A DNA stretch of 8,152 bases, taken from positions 1 through 8,152 of the forward strand of contig SXJQ01000004.1 of assembly GCA_005779345.1 (NCBI GenBank). The letters are read 5' to 3'. This document shows positions 1-5,769 of the stretch, one piece after another. This stretch comes from Actinomycetota bacterium (GTDB taxonomy: Bacteria > Actinomycetota > Acidimicrobiia > IMCC26256 > PALSA-610). The notes under the pieces are model-generated. The model did no database searches. It had not been told where the DNA came from and saw only the letters and a list, made by a program, of their open reading frames with translations. Numbering within the stretch: position 1 is the first letter of the stretch; each line of letters begins with the position of its first letter. The translations under genes were made by a program, and so were the position numbers.

Positions 1-1
1 C

Positions 2-235
2 TTCGGGTACGGCGGGCATCACCATGGCGAGTGGCGCGGCGAATACCACGAGGAGGGCGAGCGGATCGCCGACTGCACCGCCGCCGGCGTGTTCGAGGCC
101 CTGCACCAGATCCGCGACACGTTCGTGGTGGTCGACGACCCCGTGGGCGGCGGCCGTGGGGTCGGCAACTGCCAGCCGATGATCACCGGCGAATGGCCCG
201 ACGAAGGGCTCACGAGGGCCGGCAGCTTCGTGTGA
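2..235 (+). CDS. C-terminal fragment of an uncharacterised protein, 5' end outside window
   Basis: An open frame runs in from the left edge and stops at TGA 233-235, giving 77 residues. It begins FGYGGHHHGEWRGEY, continues with an acidic stretch (EEGERIADC) and ends GRAG-like in ...LTRAGSFV. The frame has no internal stop, and its residues look protein-like (H, Y, W and D/E clusters) rather than the Arg/Pro-rich text of antisense shadows. The HGEWRGEYH...GERIADC...LHQIRD pattern reminds me of the C-terminal part of actinobacterial DUF7064/DUF7065 proteins (hydroxyneurosporene synthase/CrtC-like beta folds). That is a weak memory-based resemblance and no function is assigned. The gene converges on the minus-strand OSBS/NSAR gene that ends at 401. 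The start and most of the protein lie outside the window. Confidence 0.6.
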   Translation, partial: FGYGGHHHGEWRGEYHEEGERIADCTAAGVFEALHQIRDTFVVVDDPVGGGRGVGNCQPMITGEWPDEGLTRAGSFV

Positions 236-286
236 CGTTCGCCCGGTTGGATCAAGCCCGCCGTGTGCCCGGCCGATGGAAGTGGC

Positions 287-358
287 ATGGCCGCCACCTT
301 CGTCGCCCTGCTGAGCCTCGCCGCCGCGTTGAGCGCGCAGGTCTACGCCCGCCAGTAG
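287..358 (+). CDS. possible 23-residue hydrophobic micro-ORF (doubtful)
   Basis: ATG 287 to TAG 356-358 encodes 23 residues: a hydrophobic Ala/Leu/Val stretch with the short polar tail QVYARQ. It could be a single-pass membrane peptide or a signal-peptide-like segment. A purine run (GGAAG, 278-282) lies 4 nt upstream of the ATG, a little close for a Shine-Dalgarno. It is in the same frame as the truncated gene that stops at 235, so it could also be decayed or readthrough sequence from that gene. In DNA this GC-rich an open stretch of this length is expected by chance. It is listed because nothing else occupies the 165-bp gap. Confidence 0.15.
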   Translation: MAATFVALLSLAAALSAQVYARQ

Positions 359-359
359 C

Positions 360-380
360 GCGGGCGCGCCACGAGCCCGC
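360..380. terminator. weak GC-rich hairpin between convergent genes
   Basis: The arms GCGGGC (360-365) and GCCCGC (375-380) can pair around a 9-nt loop in the gap between the plus-strand fragment ending at 235 and the minus-strand gene ending at 401. No T-tract follows on either strand, so it is not a classical intrinsic terminator. It may assist termination, or be a chance pairing in GC-rich DNA. The rest of 236-400 shows no convincing element apart from the doubtful micro-ORF at 287-358. Confidence 0.2.
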
Positions 381-400
381 TCGTCGGTCGTTGTGGCGCG

Positions 401-1510
401 TCAGAGTTCGACGGCTTCGACGCGGGTCGTGAACGCGGCGAGCGCGTCGGGGTCGGGGTCGACGCCGAGCCCCGGGCCGGTGGGGACGGCGAGGCGTCCG
501 TCGTCGAGCACGAACGGCGCGGTGAGGTCGCGGGCGAAGTAGCGCGCGGAGGCCGAGGTGTCGCCGGGCAGCGTGAAGTTCGGCAGCGCCGCGAGCGCGA
601 CGTTGGCAGCTCGCCCCAGGCCGGTCTCGAGCATGCCGCCGCACCACACGGGAACACCACGCGCCGCGCAGACGTCGTGGACGCGCCGCGCTTCGAGGTA
701 GCCGCCGACGCGTCCGGCCTTGATGTTGACGATCGAGCACGCGCCGAGTTCGATCGCGTCGGCGGCGCCGCGCGCCGAGACGATCGACTCGTCGAGGCAG
801 ATCGGGGTCCGCACGACCTGCGCGAGCCGGGCGTGGCCGACGATGTCGTCGGGCGCGAGCGGCTGTTCGATGAGGAGTAGGCCGAACGGATCGAGTCCGG
901 CGAGGTGCTCGCCGTCGGCGCGGCCGTACGCCGCGTTCGCGTCGACCTGCAACACGAGGTCGTCGCCGAAGCGTTCGCGCACGGCACGCACCGGCGCGAT
1001 GTCGTTGCCGGGTTCGATCTTGAGCTTCACGCGGCGGTAGCCATCGGCGAGGTAGCCGTCGACGGTGTCGAGCAGGCGTCCGAGATCGTCCTGGATCCCG
1101 ACCGACACGCCGCAGTCGACCGCGTCGCGCGTCGCGCCGAGGAACGTGCCGAACGAGACTCCCGCGGCGCGGAGTTCGGCGTCGAGGACTGCCATTTCGA
1201 GCGCGCCCTTCGCCATCGGATGACCTTCGACGTCGGCGAGCGCGGGCGCGACGGCCTCGGCGTCGAGCGCGTCGCCGAGCGCGAGGATTCGCGGCACGAG
1301 GAAGCGGCGGATGACCTGCTCGGCGCCGTCGGCCCACTCGGCCGAGTAGAGCGGCGCACGGTCGGCGACGCACTCGCCCCAACCTTCGGCGTCGGGGGTC
1401 ACGACCCGTACGAGCAGCGCGTCGCGGACGGTGTCGGTCCCGAAACTCGTGCGGAACGGCGACACGAGCGGGATCTCGACGCGCCGCAACTCGATCGCGG
1501 TGATCTTCAT
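401..1510 (-). CDS. menC: o-succinylbenzoate synthase / N-succinylamino acid racemase family enzyme
   Basis: This is a 369-residue enolase-superfamily enzyme (muconate-lactonizing subgroup). It has an N-terminal capping domain (about 1-125) and a TIM-like barrel (about 130-340). The full catalytic set is visible: the KxK motif K162/K164 in VKLKI, metal ligands D190 (QVDANAAYG), E215 (LIEQPL) and D240 (CLDES), and the second catalytic lysine K264 (NIKAGRVGG). Length and spacing match, with a one-residue offset, the Amycolatopsis N-acylamino acid racemase as I remember it (K163, D189, E214, D239, K263). Members of this family make o-succinylbenzoate for menaquinone, racemise N-succinylamino acids, or do both. 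I favour racemase here because the gene immediately upstream is a GNAT acyltransferase overlapping by 4 nt (ATGA, 1507-1510). No other menaquinone gene is present. The symbol is the family's conventional one, and the menaquinone role is not established. The ATG at 1510 is chosen for the overlap and the family N-terminus MKITAIELR. Confidence 0.9.
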   Translation of the reverse strand: MKITAIELRRVEIPLVSPFRTSFGTDTVRDALLVRVVTPDAEGWGECVADRAPLYSAEWADGAEQVIRRFLVPRILALGDALDAEAVAPALADVEGHPMAKGALEMAVLDAELRAAGVSFGTFLGATRDAVDCGVSVGIQDDLGRLLDTVDGYLADGYRRVKLKIEPGNDIAPVRAVRERFGDDLVLQVDANAAYGRADGEHLAGLDPFGLLLIEQPLAPDDIVGHARLAQVVRTPICLDESIVSARGAADAIELGACSIVNIKAGRVGGYLEARRVHDVCAARGVPVWCGGMLETGLGRAANVALAALPNFTLPGDTSASARYFARDLTAPFVLDDGRLAVPTGPGLGVDPDPDALAAFTTRVEAVEL

Positions 1511-2304
1511 GTGGTTGCCGCCTCCGGGGCTCGCCGGTCGGTGCATTGCTCGAGGGTGTAGCGGCCGTCGCGGGTGAACGCGGTGGCGGTCCAGCCGGCA
1601 CGAATCGCGGTCCCGAACGACTCGCGCATGGCGTGGCGCCAGCGCCGCGCCGCGGCCGGATCGGTCGCCCGCAACGCGATCACGTCGGGAGGTGTGTGCG
1701 CGACGAGTACGTCGGCCGACGCCGACGGCTCGTGCACGACACCGTCGGCAGCGAGGATCACCGAACCGTTGCGGGGCGTGCCGGGAACCTCGTCGGGGTC
1801 GGTCGACCACCGAACCACGGCGCGGTCGGTCTCGTCGCCGCGGTTGATCGCGTCGGTCTGCGGCCCGTAGAAGTCGTCGACGTAGCCGACGACTCTGGCG
1901 CCGAGCTTGCCGAGGTTGAACCAGGCGTTGCGGCGCACGAGCGGATCGAACGTCCATGTGATCGCGGTGAGGCCGTGCGCGCGGGCCCAGGATCGTTGGT
2001 GCTGCTTCAGCGCGAAGCCGAGGCCATGGTGTTCGGTGCCCGGTCGTACTCCCGTGGCGTGCGAGTGGAGCACGAGTTCGCCGTCGTGACGACCGAGGAA
2101 GCCGAGCGACGCGCCGATGAGCACGTCGTCGTCACCGTCGATCGCGTAGGTCCCGGCGAGGTAACCACCCGCGTAGACGATCGCCCGCAGGAGGTCGACG
2201 GCGTAGCGGGCCGGCTGCTCGTCGGGCCAGATCTCGCCGAACAGCACCGCGGCGCGCGCGATCTCGGACGGGTCGTCGACCAGCCGGATCTCGGGCGCGC
2301 GCAC
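1507..2304 (-). CDS. GNAT-family acyltransferase (COG3375 type), probable amino acid N-succinyltransferase
   Basis: This 265-residue protein is a predicted acyl-CoA-dependent N-acyltransferase. The acyl-CoA binding core is in HSHATGVRPGTEHHGLG (about 80-96). It is followed by the subgroup signature TWTFDPLVRRNAWFNLGKLGA (about 117-137), then YVDDFYGP and INRGDETDRAVVRW (153-166). This arrangement is what I know from COG3375 proteins. A GNAT protein beside an N-succinylamino acid racemase in Geobacillus kaustophilus was shown to be a succinyl-CoA:D-amino acid N-succinyltransferase. The overlapping racemase-family gene here suggests the same role, but substrate specificity is inferred. The start is GTG 2304, the first start in the open frame that keeps the EIRLVDDPSE N-terminus. 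No clear Shine-Dalgarno precedes it. The third enzyme of the route, an M20 desuccinylase, is not in the window. Confidence 0.82.
   Translation of the reverse strand: MRAPEIRLVDDPSEIARAAVLFGEIWPDEQPARYAVDLLRAIVYAGGYLAGTYAIDGDDDVLIGASLGFLGRHDGELVLHSHATGVRPGTEHHGLGFALKQHQRSWARAHGLTAITWTFDPLVRRNAWFNLGKLGARVVGYVDDFYGPQTDAINRGDETDRAVVRWSTDPDEVPGTPRNGSVILAADGVVHEPSASADVLVAHTPPDVIALRATDPAAARRWRHAMRESFGTAIRAGWTATAFTRDGRYTLEQCTDRRAPEAATT
1521..1525 (-). promoter_or_regulatory. Shine-Dalgarno for the OSBS/NSAR gene inside the GNAT coding end
   Basis: Read on the minus strand this is GGAGG, 10 nt before the ATG at 1510. The spacing is slightly long. The site lies within the last codons of the acyltransferase gene and, with the ATGA overlap, supports ATG 1510 as the start and translational coupling of the two enzymes. 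Confidence 0.5.
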
Positions 2305-2363
2305 GCGGCGCAGGGTAACCGGACGACCACCGTCGAAGACGCGCCGTGTGCGAACATGCCCGC
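2305..2363. promoter_or_regulatory. 59-bp divergent spacer between the GNAT and crotonase units
   Basis: Both flanking genes point away from this short spacer, so promoters for both should lie here or inside the 5' ends of the genes. I find no good -35/-10 pair and no Shine-Dalgarno for either gene, which is compatible with leaderless transcripts (common in actinomycetes). An in-frame GTG at 2346 could extend the crotonase by six residues (MCEHAR). I prefer ATG 2364. Confidence 0.4.
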
Positions 2364-3188
2364 ATGGAAGACATCGACGAGATCCGATTCGAGCGCGACG
2401 GCGGCATCGCCCGGCTGACCCTCACGCGACCCGACAAGCTCAATGCCCAGACGGTCGGGATGTGGCATCACCTCGCGGCGCTCGGCGATGAGTTGCTCGC
2501 CGACGACTCGATCCGGGTGCTGGTCGTGGCGGGAGAGGGCCGGAGCTTCTCGGCCGGCATCGACATCTCGACGTTCACGGCTGGCGGGTCGGGTGGCGCG
2601 TCGGGCGGCGGATCGGGCGGGCCGGTCGGCGACACGGATCCCGTTGCGGGGGTGCGCGCGCTCCAAGCTGCGTTCGAGTGGCTCGAGGTGGCGCCGTTCG
2701 TCACGATCGCGAGCGTGCACGGGCACGCGTTCGGTGCGGGGATGCAGCTCGCGCTCGCGTGCGACCTGCGGGTGTGTGCCGACGACACGCAGATGGGCCT
2801 GCTCGAGATGAACTGGGGCCTGATGCCCGATCTCGGCGGCACGGTTTGGCTCCCGCGCCTGATCGGTCCGGCGGCCGCACTCGAGCACATGCTGCGCGGC
2901 GACAAGTGGCGCGCCGACGACCTGTTGCGTCTCGGGATCGCCAACCGCATCGTGGCCCGGGCCGATCTCGACGCGACGGTCCACGAGTACGTGCAGCTCG
3001 TGCTCGGCCGCCCGCCGCTCGCAGTGCGGGGCGCGAAGCGAGCGATCCGCGAGGGGTGGGGCGCCTCGACGGCCGACGGGATGCTCGCGGCCGCGCGCGT
3101 CCAGGTCGACTGCATGCGCAGCGCCGACTTCCGCGAGGCCGCGCTGGCGTTCGTCGAAGGACGTGCCCCCGAGTTCACGGGGCGCTGA
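2364..3188 (+). CDS. crotonase-fold enoyl-CoA hydratase/isomerase family protein
   Basis: This 274-residue protein has the full crotonase fold for acting on acyl-CoA thioesters. It shows IARLTLTRPDKLNAQ (15-29), the first oxyanion-hole segment SFSAGIDIS (61-69), the second oxyanion segment VHGHAFGAGMQLALACDLRV (118-137), and LLEMNWGLMPDLGGT (146-160). By alignment from memory with rat mitochondrial hydratase, the first catalytic Glu (E144) is Gln128 here, while the second (E164) is kept as Glu148. An Asp at 156 matches the second Asp of dienoyl-CoA isomerase. A single-acid active site favours an isomerase or a non-standard reaction over plain hydration, but this is inference. A glycine/serine-rich insert lies at 74-88. 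The stop overlaps the cyclase start by 1 nt (TGATG). It is not MenB-like in its motifs. ATG 2364 gives the standard family N-terminus. GTG 2346 is an in-frame alternative. Confidence 0.88.
   Translation: MEDIDEIRFERDGGIARLTLTRPDKLNAQTVGMWHHLAALGDELLADDSIRVLVVAGEGRSFSAGIDISTFTAGGSGGASGGGSGGPVGDTDPVAGVRALQAAFEWLEVAPFVTIASVHGHAFGAGMQLALACDLRVCADDTQMGLLEMNWGLMPDLGGTVWLPRLIGPAAALEHMLRGDKWRADDLLRLGIANRIVARADLDATVHEYVQLVLGRPPLAVRGAKRAIREGWGASTADGMLAAARVQVDCMRSADFREAALAFVEGRAPEFTGR
2583..2627 (+). repeat. Gly/Ser low-complexity insert in the crotonase
   Basis: Degenerate repeats of a G(G/C)GGG(T/C)-like unit encode Gly-Gly-Ser-Gly-Gly-Ala-Ser-Gly and similar (residues 74-88). They fall in the variable loop after the first oxyanion-hole segment. 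It reads as a flexible linker-like expansion within the real frame, not a frameshift. Confidence 0.7.
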
Positions 3189-4276
3189 TGCCCGACGAGG
3201 CGGAGTACCGCGCGGCGGGGCTCTTCGATCTGGCGCCGGGCGCGCCTGCCGATCGGCTCGCGCTCCTCGAATGGCTCACCGCGCAGGGGTTCACGATCGC
3301 GGAGATGGTCGAGGCCGAGAGCAACTCGGTGCTCTACTCGCTCGCCGCCGACCGCGCGCTGGTGACCGGCCGCGAGTACTCGCGCGAGGAGGCTGCCGCG
3401 GCTTCCGGACTCGAACCCGAGGTGCTCGAGGCGATCCTGCGGGCGGCCGGGTTCGCCCCCGAGACCGCGCGGCTCACCGAAGCGTCGGTCCGACTGTTTC
3501 GCGAGTTCGGGGTCGCCCGGCAGCTCTTCTCCGACGCGGAGGCGCTGCACTTCACCCGGGTCATGGGCTCGGCGCTCGGCCGGATCGCCGAGGCCGCGAA
3601 CTCGTTGTTCCGCGTCGACGTGGTGACGCCCATGATGGCGACATCGTCGAGCGAGTTCGACCTCGCGCAGAAGGGGCTCGCCGCGATCGAGTCGCTCAAC
3701 GGAGTGATCGAGACGCTCGGCACGCTGTTCCGGTTGCACATGATCGACGCGACGGATCGTTCGCGCCGCGCCCGGCGCGACGTCGGCGAAAGCGACCTCG
3801 TGCCGATGGCCATCGGATTCATCGACCTCGTCGGGTTCACGTCGTTGACGGCGACGGCCACGCCACGCGAGTTGCTCGCGCTCCTGCTCGAGTTCGAGTC
3901 TCGTGCCTACGACATCGTCACCGATCATGGCGGTCGCGTCGTCAAACTGATCGGCGACGAGGTGATGTTCACCGCGATCGAAGCAGGGCAGGCCTGCGAG
4001 ATCGCCCTGCGGTTGTTCGAGGAGTTGGGCGCGCGTTCCGAGGTGACGCCGCGGGGCGGCATCGCCTTCGGCGAGGTGCTCAGCCATGGGGGCGACTACT
4101 ACGGACCGATCGTGAACCTCGCGTCGCGCGTCGCCGATATCGCCGTGCCGTGGGAGATCCTGGTCACCGACGGCGTCGCCGACCGCGTGACCGACACCTA
4201 CTCGGTCGCGCCCGCGGGCCGACGGTTGCTGAAGGGTTTCGACGAGACGGTGACGTTGTCGTCACTCGTCGGCTGA
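3188..4276 (+). CDS. class III adenylate cyclase, Rv1264-like
   Basis: This 362-residue soluble cyclase (no membrane segment) makes cAMP from ATP. The C-terminal catalytic domain (about 205-345) has every key class III residue: metal-binding D213 (GFIDLVGFTSL) and D257 (KLIGDEVM), adenine-specifying K253 and D303 (GGDYYGPIVN), transition-state N310 and R314 (NLASRVA). The D303/N310/R314 spacing equals that of Rv1625c (D365/N372/R376) as I recall it. With the Lys/Asp pair this predicts ATP rather than GTP. The N-terminal about 190 residues (LLEWLTAQGFTIAEM..., YSREEAAAASGLEPEVL...) resemble the adenylate cyclase regulatory domain of Mycobacterium tuberculosis Rv1264, which makes that enzyme pH-sensitive. 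Whether this one senses pH is unknown. The start ATG 3188 shares its A with the crotonase stop (TGATG). The 3' end overlaps the convergent ligase gene by 15 bp. Confidence 0.92.
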   Translation: MPDEAEYRAAGLFDLAPGAPADRLALLEWLTAQGFTIAEMVEAESNSVLYSLAADRALVTGREYSREEAAAASGLEPEVLEAILRAAGFAPETARLTEASVRLFREFGVARQLFSDAEALHFTRVMGSALGRIAEAANSLFRVDVVTPMMATSSSEFDLAQKGLAAIESLNGVIETLGTLFRLHMIDATDRSRRARRDVGESDLVPMAIGFIDLVGFTSLTATATPRELLALLLEFESRAYDIVTDHGGRVVKLIGDEVMFTAIEAGQACEIALRLFEELGARSEVTPRGGIAFGEVLSHGGDYYGPIVNLASRVADIAVPWEILVTDGVADRVTDTYSVAPAGRRLLKGFDETVTLSSLVG

Positions 4277-5728
4277 GGCCCGCTCCGACGCGAGGGCGGA
4301 GCGGCGGACCTTGCCCGCATCGTCGCGCAGTGGCTCGGCGACGCGCTCGAAGCTCCGGGGGATCTTGTAGCGGACGAGACGTTCGGCGAGGTGCGCGCGC
4401 AGGTCGTCGTCGGTGACGTCGGCGGTGGCGTGCACGAGGGCGTGCGGTCGCTTGCCGAGGTCGTCGTCGGCGAGTCCGATCACGACCGCGCTCCCGACGG
4501 CAGGATGTTCCTCGAGTGCCGACTCGACCTCGGCGGGATAGACGTTGGAGCCACCGACGAGGATCATGTCGGCGCTGCGATCCGACAGGAAGAGGTAGCC
4601 GTCGGCATCGATGCGGCCCATGTCGCCGAGGCTCTCCCAGCCTTCGCCGGGGTCGCCGAGCGTGCGCGCCTCGGCGCCGATGTAGCGGTAGGTGCGCTTC
4701 GCCGGATCCGCGTTGCGCATGAAGATCTCGCCGACCTGGTCGGCCGGGAGTTCGGCACCGTCGGCCCCGACGATCTTCATCGTGCCGGGTGCCGGCCGCC
4801 CGACCGAACCGCGGTGCTCGAGCCATTCGGCGCCGGTGATGATCGTCGCGGTCTGGGCTTCGGTACCCGCGTACAGCTCGAAGATCTTGTCGGCGCCGAG
4901 CCAATCGATCCACGCGTGCTTCAGCCACGGCGGGCACGGCGCGGCGAGGTGCCACACGACGAGCAGGCTCGACACGTCGTAGCGCTCGCGGACCTCCGTG
5001 GGCAGCCGCCAGATGCGGTGCATCATCGTCGGGACGATGTACATCGTGTCGCAGCGGTGACGCTCGATGAGTTGCAGTGTCGTCTCGGCGTCGAACCTGC
5101 CGCCGAGCACGAGGTGGCTGCCGGCGAGCAGCCCGGTGGTCGACCAGACGAACGGACCGTTGTGATAGAGCGGCCCGGGCATCATCAGCGCGCCGTCGCG
5201 GCGGATGAGGAGCGCCGGATTCGCGTCGGGGTCGATCTCGGCGGGGTCGCCCGCGAGGATCAACTTCGGACGTCCGGTGCTGCCACCGGAGGTCATCGCC
5301 TTCCACGGCCTGCTGACCGCATCGGGGAGCGGTTCGGTCGACGCGCCGGCGGGGGGAGCCCAGCCGCGCGGGAGGCACGGGCGCGTGCCGTGCGAGCCGG
5401 GTTCGGCGCCGACGACGATGCGACTGTCGGCCAACTCCACGATCGCCTCGACCTCGCGCACCGGCGCAAGGAACGACACCGGTTGGGGCACCGCGCCGAG
5501 CTTCCAGCAGGCGATCGTCGCCGCGACGAACTCGACGGAGTTCGCCAAGGTGATCGTCACGAGGTCGTCGGCGCGCACACCGAGTTCCGCGAACGCGTGC
5601 GCCGTGCGGGTCGCGAGGAGGTCGAGGTCGCGCCGGGTGACGGTGCGCGTCGGGTCGGTGACCGCCGGCCGATCGGGGTCGGCCGCGGCGAGGTCGGCGA
5701 GTTGGCGGGCGTAGGAGACGAGGGCCAT
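4262..5728 (-). CDS. AMP-forming acyl-CoA synthetase, bile acid-CoA ligase (BaiB)-like
   Basis: This 488-residue ANL-superfamily enzyme activates a carboxylic acid via an acyl-adenylate and then transfers it to CoA. Motifs in order are the phosphate loop TSGGSTGRPK (146-155), LYHNGPF (187-193), the adenine/Mg motif YAGTE (286-290), GDMGRIDADGYLFLSDR with D369 and R384, the hinge MILVGGSNVYPAEVE (388-402), and the A10 catalytic lysine K473 (DDAGKVRRS). All catalytic positions are intact. The TSGGSTGRPK form of the P-loop and the short N-terminal domain resemble the BaiB-like ligases of actinobacteria. The true substrate (bile acid, steroid side chain or other acid) is not determined. ATG 5728 gives the family-like MALVSYARQLADLA. 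The frame extends upstream, with a GTG six codons earlier, and no Shine-Dalgarno supports either start. It lies 41 nt after the kinase-like gene on the same strand and overlaps the cyclase 3' end. Confidence 0.9.
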   Translation of the reverse strand: MALVSYARQLADLAAADPDRPAVTDPTRTVTRRDLDLLATRTAHAFAELGVRADDLVTITLANSVEFVAATIACWKLGAVPQPVSFLAPVREVEAIVELADSRIVVGAEPGSHGTRPCLPRGWAPPAGASTEPLPDAVSRPWKAMTSGGSTGRPKLILAGDPAEIDPDANPALLIRRDGALMMPGPLYHNGPFVWSTTGLLAGSHLVLGGRFDAETTLQLIERHRCDTMYIVPTMMHRIWRLPTEVRERYDVSSLLVVWHLAAPCPPWLKHAWIDWLGADKIFELYAGTEAQTATIITGAEWLEHRGSVGRPAPGTMKIVGADGAELPADQVGEIFMRNADPAKRTYRYIGAEARTLGDPGEGWESLGDMGRIDADGYLFLSDRSADMILVGGSNVYPAEVESALEEHPAVGSAVVIGLADDDLGKRPHALVHATADVTDDDLRAHLAERLVRYKIPRSFERVAEPLRDDAGKVRRSALASERASADE

Positions 5729-5769
5729 GGGTCGCCAGTTGACCACACGCGCCGGAGCGTTCGCGCGCC

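Noticed and set aside
252..1601. Long minus-strand frame (449 codons) over the OSBS/NSAR gene
   Set aside because: Its translation is almost entirely Arg/Pro/Ala-rich, typical of a shadow frame in GC-rich DNA. The true frame carries the complete enolase-superfamily motif set.
2355..2366. Small inverted repeat CATGC-CC-GCATG at the crotonase start
   Set aside because: With 5-bp arms overlapping the ATG, this is expected by chance. No related copy was seen before the divergent gene.
2468..4087. 539-codon minus-strand frame opposite the crotonase and cyclase
   Set aside because: It shows no family motif and biased Arg/Glu/His composition. It is antisense to two genes with intact catalytic residues.
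2678..4276. Apparent 532-residue cyclase with a long N-terminal extension
   Set aside because: The extension is an alternative reading of the crotonase gene and is Arg-rich. The start at 3188 in the TGATG overlap explains the gene.
401..5728. A menaquinone cluster made of MenC, MenB and MenE
   Set aside because: The crotonase and ligase are on different strands and lack the MenB/MenE character. The ligase looks BaiB-like, and the MenC-family gene pairs with a GNAT enzyme instead.
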